In this document: positions 1 to 5,268 of the stretch, piece by piece
How the letters are laid out: every line of letters starts with the position of its first letter
Position numbering within the stretch: the stretch's first letter is position 1
From: an uncultured Prevotellaceae bacterium
GTDB lineage: Bacteria > Bacteroidota > Bacteroidia > Bacteroidales > Bacteroidaceae
Assembly (NCBI GenBank): GCA_946413885.1
Contig: CAMKMK010000156.1
Coordinates: forward strand, 1 to 5,477
Reading direction: 5' to 3'
DNA length: 5,477 nucleotides
Position numbers and translations under genes: made by a program
The notes under the pieces: model-generated
Databases searched by the model: none
Seen by the model: the letters and a program-made list of their open reading frames with translations, nothing else
Told to the model about the DNA's origin: nothing

Positions 1-1000
1 GCGAGCCATTCAACTCGTCGAGGGCGACAAAGTTGCCAGGGAAGAGGCGATAGGCTTGGTGTATCTCGTGATCCATGCGCTTGGCAATCTCCTTGTATGC
101 TTCCGTCTTGGGGAGTTCAGCGTATTCATCCAGCCAGACATTGATGCATGGGCTGGCTTCGTAATGGATCTTGCCCTTGAAGCCAAGAATACCTGTATCC
201 ATGTTCTTCAAGTCGTCCTGAGGGGTCTTCTTGTAGGAGGGATCATCGCGTTTCATCTGGAACTCTGTGGCCTTGAGATAGTCGCAGGGGTCGTACTCAT
301 AGCTGATGGTGAGAGGTACGATGTTCATGTCGCGCAGTTTGTCGACAGGATTGCCTTCACCTCCCATGGCAAGCATCTTGAGAACACTTTCCTGGGTACG
401 GTCATCGCTGTCCTTGGCCCTTCCCTCGCGCTGGGCAATCCAGATGTTCTCGTGCTTGGCATTGATGGCATAATGCATGTATTTGCTCATGGTGAGACTG
501 CTGTTCAGAAGGTCGCGGGCAGAGAGGCCACGCTTGACGGTGAAAGCCTTGTTCATCTTCACGATGGTCTCGATCCAGGGATAGATGAGCAGGTTGTCGC
601 CAATGGCAATCTCACACGTGGTGGGGAAGTGGGCATCGTAGAGCATGATGTCGAGGATTGCGCTGTCCAGTACGATGTCGCGATGATTGCTGATGAAGGT
701 GTAGCGAGGCTCACCTGCCACAATACGGTCGTGGCCAAAGCTGTATCCTGTACTGCATTTGCGAAGGATATAACGCACGATGGGCTTCATGAATCGCAGT
801 TGGAAGTCCATGGGACTCTTCACTCCAATGAAAGCGGCACGAATGATACCATTGCGAGCCCAGCGAGGCAGCCAAGGAACGGCTCCCTGCAGGATCACGT
901 TCAGTTGGCGGTCCTTGAGCAATGAATCCAGAGCGTCCTTCAACTCGTTGTCGTTGTAGGGACGAATGGAATCAAACTCAGGTAAATATTCGTATCTCAT
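1..1000 (-). CDS. PlsC-superfamily acyltransferase, partial (3' end beyond window)
   Basis: The frame reads from ATG at 1000-998 without a stop to the left edge, giving 333 codons. It begins MRYEYLPEFDSIRPYNDNEL. Motifs of the glycerolipid acyltransferase superfamily appear in order: box I SNHRDIVLD at residues 104-112 (H106 the probable catalytic base), box II AFTVKRG at 152-158, box III QREGR at 190-194 (acyl-acceptor phosphate site in the family), and a box IV-like IVPLTISYEYDP at 227-238. By family knowledge it would move an acyl chain from acyl-ACP or acyl-CoA to a (lyso)phospholipid-type acceptor at the cytoplasmic membrane; the actual acceptor cannot be told from sequence. Box I is odd: the last Asp is six residues after His, where HX4D is usual. 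The start lies 13 nt after the ddl stop, with no strong Shine-Dalgarno, so it is probably the last visible gene of the ddl operon. The superfamily call is solid; substrate and gene name are open. Confidence 0.88.
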   Translation of the reverse strand, partial: MRYEYLPEFDSIRPYNDNELKDALDSLLKDRQLNVILQGAVPWLPRWARNGIIRAAFIGVKSPMDFQLRFMKPIVRYILRKCSTGYSFGHDRIVAGEPRYTFISNHRDIVLDSAILDIMLYDAHFPTTCEIAIGDNLLIYPWIETIVKMNKAFTVKRGLSARDLLNSSLTMSKYMHYAINAKHENIWIAQREGRAKDSDDRTQESVLKMLAMGGEGNPVDKLRDMNIVPLTISYEYDPCDYLKATEFQMKRDDPSYKKTPQDDLKNMDTGILGFKGKIHYEASPCINVWLDEYAELPKTEAYKEIAKRMDHEIHQAYRLFPGNFVALDELNGS

Positions 1001-1013
1001 GCAGCAGGATGCT

Positions 1014-1997
1014 TTAGTTTAACTTGTCCTCGATGATGTCTGCCAGTACTTCCTTCATCTCCAATCCAGCGGCGCGGACCTGCTGGGGAATGAAACTGGT
1101 GGGCGTCATGCCAGGAGTAGTGTTGATCTCCAGCAGGTTGATATGGTCGTTTTCCGTGATGATGTAGTCGATGCGGATGATACCATAACACCCTAAGATG
1201 TCGTAGATCATGCTGGTGAGTTTCTTGACGCGTGTGGCAAGGTGCTCGCTGATACGTGCAGGAGTGATTTCCTGAACCTGACCGTTGTACTTGGCGTCAT
1301 AGTCGAAGAACTCGTTGGCTGACACCACCTCTGTGATGGGGAACACGTGAGCCTTCTGGCGGGTCTTGTAGCAGCCGCAGGTGAGTTCAGTACCCTTCAT
1401 GAAGGCCTCCACCATGACATCCTCTCCCTCTTGGAGGGCGAAATCGATGGCAGGACGGAGCTGTTCGGCTGTCTTGACCTTGGTGGTGCCAAAACTGCTG
1501 CCTCCGCTGGCGGGCTTCACGAAGCAGGGCAGGCCAATGCGGCTGATGATGTCCTCGTCTGATACCTCCTTGTCGCGTCCCTGACGAATCAACAGGCTGT
1601 CAGCCACGCTGACTCCAAGCCCACGCATGTAGTTGTTGAGGACGAACTTGTCGTACGTCAGGGCCTCGATCAGTACGTTGCAGGTGCTGTAGGGCATGCC
1701 GATGAGGTCGAGATAGCCCTGCAGGATGCCATTCTCGCCTGGTGCGCCATGAATGGTGATGTAGCAGAAGTCAGGACGGACACGTTGCCCATCGACCAGG
1801 AAACTGAAATCATTGCGGTCTACTGGAGTCCGTTCGCCGTTGGGCAGGATGGCTTCCCACTTGCCTGCGTGGATCTCCACTTTATAAGGAATATAGCGCT
1901 CCTGGTCCATGAAGGACTCTATGCCGGCAGCGCTTCTTAGGCTGACGTCGTGCTCAGAGGTGTCACCTCCGCAAACGATAGCAATTGTTTTCTTCAT
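1014..1997 (-). CDS. ddl: D-alanine--D-alanine ligase
   Basis: This 327-residue cytosolic ATP-grasp enzyme joins two D-alanines using ATP, supplying the dipeptide that MurF adds to the peptidoglycan stem. N-terminal signature GGDTSEHDVSLRSA is at residues 10-23, with the conserved Glu at 15 as in E. coli DdlB. HGAPGENG is at 83-90 (usual form HGxxGEDG, so Asp is replaced by Asn at 89). The ATP-binding FVKPASGGSSFG segment is at 159-170, the AKY triad of the omega loop at 235-237, and the metal-binding RID (D277) and EINTTPG (E290, N292) close the ATP-grasp fold. Tyr237 aligns with the Tyr whose change to Phe is associated with D-Ala-D-lactate ligases, so ordinary D-Ala-D-Ala specificity is predicted. 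Length is normal. It starts 68 nt after the pseudouridine synthase stop, with no promoter consensus between, so it is probably cotranscribed with the PASTA gene. Confidence 0.97.
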   Translation of the reverse strand: MKKTIAIVCGGDTSEHDVSLRSAAGIESFMDQERYIPYKVEIHAGKWEAILPNGERTPVDRNDFSFLVDGQRVRPDFCYITIHGAPGENGILQGYLDLIGMPYSTCNVLIEALTYDKFVLNNYMRGLGVSVADSLLIRQGRDKEVSDEDIISRIGLPCFVKPASGGSSFGTTKVKTAEQLRPAIDFALQEGEDVMVEAFMKGTELTCGCYKTRQKAHVFPITEVVSANEFFDYDAKYNGQVQEITPARISEHLATRVKKLTSMIYDILGCYGIIRIDYIITENDHINLLEINTTPGMTPTSFIPQQVRAAGLEMKEVLADIIEDKLN

Positions 1998-2032
1998 CTT
2001 TTCTTATATCTTTATCCCTTCTTTCTCGAACG

Positions 2033-2047
2033 GCTCCTCTGGGGAGC
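2033..2047. repeat. short GC-rich inverted repeat in the rluD-ddl gap
   Basis: The 68-nt gap between the pseudouridine synthase and ddl contains GCTCC (2033-2037) and GGAGC (2043-2047) around a 5-nt loop, followed on the plus strand by the G-rich run GTGGGGAGGGAAGGG. On the coding (minus) strand no U-tract follows the hairpin, so it is not a convincing terminator. Its C/G-rich character resembles the element found twice after efp. It may be a degenerate dispersed intergenic repeat or an mRNA processing site; this is a guess. Confidence 0.35.
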
Positions 2048-2065
2048 GTGGGGAGGGAAGGGTCT

Positions 2066-3178
2066 TCATTTCATTGCTTGAACATATCTTCTCCATTTCG
2101 CCAGTAGCGCCTCCATGTCAGCAGGGAGGGGACTGGTGAAGAACATCTCCTCGCCTGTTCGAGGATGCTTGAATCCCAGGGTGCGGGCGTGCAGGGCTTG
2201 GCGTGGACAGATGTCGAAACAGTTGTGGATGAACGCCTTGTAACTGGAACTCTTCTCGCCTCTCACAATCTCGTCGCCCCCATAGCGCTCGTCGTTGAAG
2301 AGTGTGTGTCCGATGTGCTTCAGGTGGACACGTATCTGATGGGTGCGTCCTGTTTCTAAGCGGCATTCTATCAGGGTGACGTGGGCCAGTCGTTCCACTA
2401 CTTTGTAGTGGGTGATGGCTGGTTTGCCCGTCTCGCTGTCAGGGGGGAAGACGGCCATCTGGAGCCGATCCTTGGGGTTGCGCCCTATGTTGCCCTCGAT
2501 GGTGCCCTCGTCCTCGCGGAAGTTGCCCCACACCAGGGCGTTGTATTGCCTTTTTGTCGTGTGGTGGAAGAACTGCTTGCACAGATGCGTCTTTGCCTCA
2601 GGCGTCTTTGCCACCAGCAGCAGTCCACTCGTGTCCTTGTCGATGCGGTGTACCAGCCCCACGTTGGGATCGTTGGGATCGAAGTCCTTGTTGTCACGCA
2701 GGTGCCAGGCGATGGCATTCACCAGTGTGCCGCTGAAGTTGCCGCACCCAGGATGCACCACCATGCCCGCAGGCTTGTCAATGACCATCAGGTCCTCATC
2801 CTCATAGACCACATCCAAGGGAATCTCCTCAGGCACGATTTCCCAATCGCGTTTGGGATGGTCCAGCACCAGCGTCACCACGTCGCCAGGCTTCACGCGG
2901 TAGTTGCTCTTTACGGGCTTCTCATTCACGCGGATGCACCCCGCCTCAGCAGCCTTCTGGATACGGTTGCGGCTCGTGTCAGGCATGTGATCCATCAGGA
3001 ACTTGTCCACACGCACCACCGCCTGACCCTTGTCAGAGACGATGCGCCAATGCTCGTGCTCAGAAGGGGTTTCCTCAGACGATGGCTCCCATTCGTCCAA
3101 GTCCTCCTCGTTCTCCCAGCCCTCGTCAGGTTGAGGCAGAGCGGACAGGCTCTCTTCTTCAGTCAGGGTACTACTCAT
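2066..3178 (-). CDS. rluD: RluD-type 23S rRNA pseudouridine synthase (RluA family)
   Basis: This 370-residue enzyme isomerises uridine to pseudouridine in RNA. RluD-type members modify helix 69 of 23S rRNA, but the exact target here is inferred. Residues 1-44 are an acidic, probably disordered extension with 16 Asp/Glu and no Lys or Arg. An S4 RNA-binding domain follows at about 54-106 (VVRVDKFL, then RVNEKPVKSNYRVKPGD). The catalytic domain runs from about 120 to 365, with YEDEDLMVIDKPAGMVVHP at 125-143, HRIDKDTSGLLLVAK at 177-191 (D180 is the expected catalytic aspartate) and the family-typical ETGRTHQIRVHL at 275-286. The ATG at 3178 lies inside the last codons of the PASTA gene, overlapping by 8 nt (ATGAGTAG), which suggests translational coupling. 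It is longer than E. coli RluD (about 326 aa), mainly because of the acidic N-terminus. The family assignment is firm; the symbol is by family resemblance. Confidence 0.92.
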   Translation of the reverse strand: MSSTLTEEESLSALPQPDEGWENEEDLDEWEPSSEETPSEHEHWRIVSDKGQAVVRVDKFLMDHMPDTSRNRIQKAAEAGCIRVNEKPVKSNYRVKPGDVVTLVLDHPKRDWEIVPEEIPLDVVYEDEDLMVIDKPAGMVVHPGCGNFSGTLVNAIAWHLRDNKDFDPNDPNVGLVHRIDKDTSGLLLVAKTPEAKTHLCKQFFHHTTKRQYNALVWGNFREDEGTIEGNIGRNPKDRLQMAVFPPDSETGKPAITHYKVVERLAHVTLIECRLETGRTHQIRVHLKHIGHTLFNDERYGGDEIVRGEKSSSYKAFIHNCFDICPRQALHARTLGFKHPRTGEEMFFTSPLPADMEALLAKWRRYVQAMK

Positions 3179-3818
3179 CCAGCTTGGTTTCTTCTGTCAC
3201 ATCGTCCAATCCGCTGATATCCAGCAGGCTCTCCACCTCGAGGGTGTCCTCCTCGTATTCGTCGAACACATCCACGTCGTTGCCCACCACCAGGATGACA
3301 GGGACATCGATGGGCACACGCTCGCCGGCAGCTATATGGCGGCCACCACACTTCACGTCCATCACCCAGTCCTTGTCGCCATGCACGTATTCCACGTTGC
3401 CCAGCTTGAATCCCAGCGCCTTCAGCTTCGCTTGAGCCTCGCGCAGGGAGCAGTTGTCAGCGATGTCAGGCATGATCAGGGTAGGCATTTCGCGGCTGTT
3501 CACCGTCAGGAAGACCGTTCTCCCTGACTTCACCTTCTTCCCCTTGTCGGGCGTCTGGTCCAGTACGGTGCCGGCAGGCAGGTTGCGGTTGTAGCTGCTG
3601 TCGCTTACCTCCGCTTTCAGGTCCGTTTTCTCCAGATGGAACTTCGCGTCCTCCAGGAGCATCCCCTTCACGTTGGGCACCTCAATCTTCTCTCCGTGGT
3701 GGGTGTACAGACGCATGCCTTGCCAAAGCAGAAACACCAGTACGACGGCAGCCACCGCCATCGCCAGCAGGTTCCCCCAGAGGATGGGGCTGAATATCTT
3801 TTTCAGAAAATCTTTCAT
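3171..3818 (-). CDS. Membrane-anchored protein with two PASTA domains
   Basis: This 215-residue protein has a short basic N-terminus (MKDFLKK), one hydrophobic segment at about residues 13-34 (WGNLLAMAVAAVVLVFLLW) with no lipobox, then two PASTA domains. Domain 1 is at about 44-108 (starting KIEVPNVKGMLLEDAKFHL, with LPAGTVLDQTPDKGKKVKSG). Domain 2 is at about 112-179 (starting MPTLIMPDIADNCSLREAQA). The tail, 181-215, has 16 Asp/Glu and one Lys. PASTA domains are known from PBPs and Ser/Thr kinases, where they sit outside the membrane and can bind peptidoglycan fragments. Here there is no kinase or transpeptidase domain, so it is probably a periplasmic sensor, scaffold or binder. Topology (N-in, C-out) is inferred from the basic N-terminus. 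It is the first gene after the promoter at 3887-3917, and a purine-rich AAGGAAAGGAT directly precedes its ATG. Gene order with ddl supports an envelope role. Confidence 0.9.
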   Translation of the reverse strand: MKDFLKKIFSPILWGNLLAMAVAAVVLVFLLWQGMRLYTHHGEKIEVPNVKGMLLEDAKFHLEKTDLKAEVSDSSYNRNLPAGTVLDQTPDKGKKVKSGRTVFLTVNSREMPTLIMPDIADNCSLREAQAKLKALGFKLGNVEYVHGDKDWVMDVKCGGRHIAAGERVPIDVPVILVVGNDVDVFDEYEEDTLEVESLLDISGLDDVTEETKLDE

Positions 3819-3886
3819 ATCCTTTCCTTTCTTTCTTCACCTATTGAAAATCGCACACACGAGCGCGTACATAGGGTAATCGAAGT

Positions 3887-3917
3887 CAAAGTTACGAACA
3901 AATGAGGGAAAAACCAA
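3887..3917 (-). promoter_or_regulatory. Bacteroidota-type promoter for the PASTA-rluD-ddl operon
   Basis: Read on the minus strand, TTGG (3917-3914) is followed after exactly 19 nt by TAACTTTG (3894-3887), a full match to the TAnnTTTG -7 box. A start of transcription near 3881 would leave about 60 nt of untranslated leader before the PASTA ATG. No other promoter of this type was seen in the gaps down to position 1000, so it probably serves four genes. Confidence 0.75.
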
Positions 3918-3932
3918 GAAAATGTCTCATTT
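3900..3932. repeat. 7-bp inverted repeat around the -33 box
   Basis: AAATGAG (3900-3906) and CTCATTT (3926-3932) are exact reverse complements, separated by 19 nt that contain the -33 element of the PASTA operon promoter. The placement would suit an operator, with arm centres about 26 bp apart. It could equally be chance in an AT-rich spacer. Confidence 0.35.
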
Positions 3933-3973
3933 TTTGCCAAGACGGCGCCTGTTCGACGAAACGCAAACAGGGA

Positions 3974-4012
3974 TAAAAAACAAAAAAGAAGTAAGATGGG
4001 CTTACTTCTTTT
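3974..4012 (-). terminator. Intrinsic terminator of rpmH
   Basis: A perfect 12-bp stem (4001-4012 with 3984-3995) encloses a 5-nt loop at 3996-4000. On the minus strand it is followed by UUG and then six U (plus-strand A run 3975-3980). It lies 24 nt past the rpmH stop, so rpmH is terminated before the PASTA operon promoter. In the plus direction the arm ends in TTTTCTATTT, so weak activity that way is possible, but no plus gene reads into it. Confidence 0.9.
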
Positions 4013-4035
4013 CTATTTCTGCGCAATTCTGCAAA

Positions 4036-4194
4036 TTACTTCTTGCCGTGAACTTCGTCAGATACAGTCAGCTTCTTGCGACCTTTGGCGCGGCGGCTTG
4101 CCAATACTCTGCGACCGTTCTTGGTAGCCATTCTCTGACGGAAACCGTGCTTGTTGTTGCGGCGACGGTTGTGGGGTTGGAATGTTCTTTTCAT
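4036..4194 (-). CDS. rpmH: 50S ribosomal protein L34
   Basis: This 52-residue, very basic protein of the large ribosomal subunit begins MKRTFQPHNRRRNNKHGFRQ, matching the near-invariant L34 start (MKRTFQPS-like, then HGFRxRM). It continues MATKNGRRVLASRRAKGRKK at residues 22-41. The C-terminus TVSDEVHGKK is a few residues longer than E. coli L34 (46 aa), as is common in Bacteroidales. ATG at 4194-4192 is the only sensible start, and TAA is at 4038-4036. It has its own promoter (4242-4272) and terminator (3974-4012) and so forms a single-gene unit. The usual neighbours rnpA and dnaA are absent; instead it diverges from efp. The leader of about 40 nt is A-rich, without a Shine-Dalgarno. Confidence 0.97.
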   Translation of the reverse strand: MKRTFQPHNRRRNNKHGFRQRMATKNGRRVLASRRAKGRKKLTVSDEVHGKK

Positions 4195-4241
4195 TTTCTT
4201 ATATTCGTTATTATTGTTTGTTCAACTTAGGATTCGGGGTG

Positions 4242-4272
4242 CAAAATTAGGACTTTTTTTTCAATCTGCAAA
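4242..4272 (-). promoter_or_regulatory. Bacteroidota-type promoter of rpmH
   Basis: On the minus strand TTTG (4272-4269) is followed after 19 nt by TAATTTTG (4249-4242), matching both boxes of the TTTG-N19-TAnnTTTG consensus. The -7 box lies 47 nt before the rpmH ATG. It is the best-formed promoter in the window, fitting a strongly expressed ribosomal protein gene. Confidence 0.82.
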
Positions 4273-4300
4273 ACTTTCCTTCGATTTTTCGTCAATTCCA

Positions 4301-4331
4301 TTTCTCTTTTCACATTTTTTTCTTACCTTTG
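4301..4331 (+). promoter_or_regulatory. Bacteroidota-type promoter of efp
   Basis: TACCTTTG (4324-4331) fully matches the TAnnTTTG box. Nineteen nt upstream lies TTTC (4301-4304), one base from the TTTG -33 box. The -7 box ends 50 nt before the efp ATG. The -33 boxes of this promoter and the divergent rpmH promoter are only 28 nt apart, so the two could influence each other. Confidence 0.72.
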
Positions 4332-4381
4332 TGACCGATTTCAGACAGAACAATTCAAAAAACAGTAAAATAAACAGCCTT

Positions 4382-4945
4382 ATGATTAATTCACAAGACA
4401 TCAAGAAGGGCACCTGCATCCGCATGGACGGCAAGCTCTATTTCTGCATCGATTTCCTTCACCGCAAGCCAGGCAAGGGAAATACCATCATGAACGTAAC
4501 CCTCAAGGACGTAGTCAACGGAGGTGTGATCGAGAAGCGTTTCAACATTGGTGAGCGCCTCGAGGACGTGCGCGTCGAGCGTCGTCCCTACCAGTATCTC
4601 TACAAGGACGGCGACGACCTCGTGTTCATGAACAACGAGACCTACGAGCAGATCACCATCGCTCCTGACCAAGTCAACGGCGTCAAGTTCATGAAAGAGA
4701 GCGAGAACGTCGAGGTAGTGGTAGATGCCAGCACAGAGACCGTTCTCTATGCCGATGTTCCCGTCAAGGTACATCTGCAGGTAGTCTGGACAGAGCCAGG
4801 TTTGAAAGGCGACACCGCCACCAACACCCTCAAGCCCGCTCGTGTAGAGACAGGTGCTGAGATTCGTGTTCCCCTCTTCATCGAGGAAGGCGAGACTGTC
4901 GAGGTTGACTCCCGCGACGGTTCCTATTTAGGTCGAGTTAAGTAA
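4382..4945 (+). CDS. efp: Translation elongation factor P
   Basis: This 187-residue cytosolic protein binds between the ribosomal P and E sites and relieves stalling at consecutive prolines. Domain I (about 1-64) carries the loop HRKPGKGNT at 27-35. K32 at the tip is where E. coli EF-P bears its modified lysine (K34). Domain II (OB fold) spans about 65-128 and domain III about 129-187, ending in the family signature region KPARVETGAEIRVPLFIEEG (151-170) and DSRDGSYLGRVK. The length equals the usual 185-188 aa. The frame is open further upstream to 4151, but that part covers the promoter and antisense rpmH, so the ATG at 4382 beginning MINSQDIKKG is chosen. There is no Shine-Dalgarno; the leader is A-rich, as usual for this phylum. 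It is probably monocistronic, ended by the hairpins at 4959-5087. No EpmA/EpmB-type modification gene is visible. Confidence 0.97.
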   Translation: MINSQDIKKGTCIRMDGKLYFCIDFLHRKPGKGNTIMNVTLKDVVNGGVIEKRFNIGERLEDVRVERRPYQYLYKDGDDLVFMNNETYEQITIAPDQVNGVKFMKESENVEVVVDASTETVLYADVPVKVHLQVVWTEPGLKGDTATNTLKPARVETGAEIRVPLFIEEGETVEVDSRDGSYLGRVK

Positions 4946-4952
4946 TTTTTTT

Positions 4953-5034
4953 CCTCCACCCCTGTGAAGGGGCAAGTTTTTTTAATTTTATATTCTCCTC
5001 CCCCCCTGTGAAGGGGCAAAGTTTAATTTTTTTT
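4953..5034. repeat. Duplicated CCCCT-GTGA-AGGGG hairpin element after efp
   Basis: Two copies 44 nt apart share CCTGTGAAGGGGCAA, with a pyrimidine-rich lead (CCTCCAC or CCTCCCC) and a T-rich tail. Each folds into a 5-bp stem CCCCT/AGGGG with a GTGA loop (stems 4959-4963/4968-4972 and 5003-5007/5012-5016), which fits the GNRA tetraloop pattern. A T run follows 4 to 15 nt later. The copies may act as weak terminators or 3'-end stabilisers of the efp mRNA. They may instead be copies of a dispersed intergenic repeat; deciding this needs a genome-wide count. Confidence 0.7.
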
Positions 5035-5046
5035 CATAATGTGTAA

Positions 5047-5087
5047 GAAGGGGTTCCGTTCCTGCGAACAGATCCCCTTCATTTTTT
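5047..5087 (+). terminator. Intrinsic terminator of efp
   Basis: GAAGGGG (5047-5053) pairs with CCCCTTC (5074-5080). Inside it, GTTC (5058 G to 5061) pairs with GAAC (5066-5069) around the loop CTGC, leaving a TTCC/AGAT internal loop. Six T follow at 5082-5087. This is the strongest plus-strand terminator after efp and should stop transcripts that pass the two weaker hairpins. On the minus strand no U-tract follows it. Confidence 0.85.
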
Positions 5088-5111
5088 ATCCGTTTTTCCA
5101 AAAGAATTGTC

Positions 5112-5126
5112 TTGACCGGAAGTCAA
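5112..5126. repeat. Small dyad TTGAC-N5-GTCAA
   Basis: TTGAC (5112-5116) and GTCAA (5122-5126) form a perfect 5-bp inverted repeat around CGGAA. It sits next to CAAAGTTA (5127-5134), a -7-like box on the minus strand that lacks a -33 partner. It could be a protein site or a small RNA hairpin in a transcript from 5182-5212; chance is also possible. Confidence 0.3.
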
Positions 5127-5181
5127 CAAAGTTAATTCAGGTAACTCTTAATCACTCTTTCCTCCTTGTTTTATTATTCTA

Positions 5182-5212
5182 CAAAGATAGTGATTTTTGA
5201 TGAATTATGCAA
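5182..5212 (-). promoter_or_regulatory. Leftward promoter without a recognised gene
   Basis: Minus strand: TTGC (5212-5209), 19 nt, TATCTTTG (5189-5182), a full -7 match with a TTG-type -33. Transcription would begin near 5176 and run left towards the 3' end of efp. Downstream there is AAGGAGG (5167-5161) and, 5 nt later, GTG at 5155 opening a seven-codon frame (fMIKSYLN) that stops at 5132. No larger protein follows, so the product could be a small RNA or antisense to the efp 3' region, or the promoter may be a relic. Confidence 0.5.
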
Positions 5213-5268
5213 GTAAATCCAGACTAATCTCTGCCAAAGAATGCCAACCATCCACCAATTTATCGCGC

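Noticed and set aside
56..925. Plus-strand open frame of 289 codons
   Set aside because: It is the antisense shadow of the acyltransferase, whose minus-strand frame has recognisable catalytic boxes; the plus product matches no family.
2381..3217. Plus-strand open frame of 278 codons
   Set aside because: Antisense to the pseudouridine synthase, His/Val-rich with no domain; the minus frame has the S4 and HRID motifs.
4151..4381. N-terminal extension of efp
   Set aside because: The frame is open, but it crosses the promoter region and antisense rpmH; EF-P is full length from 4382.
4391..4774. Minus-strand open frame inside efp
   Set aside because: Antisense shadow of a fully conserved EF-P gene, with no promoter or family resemblance.
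5040..5099. Minus-strand 19-codon frame starting MKGICSQERN
   Set aside because: It runs through the efp terminator stem and has no family resemblance; most likely chance.
5127..5134. Second leftward -7 box TAACTTTG
   Set aside because: No TTG or TTTG lies 19-21 nt upstream, so a single 8-nt match is not enough to call a promoter.
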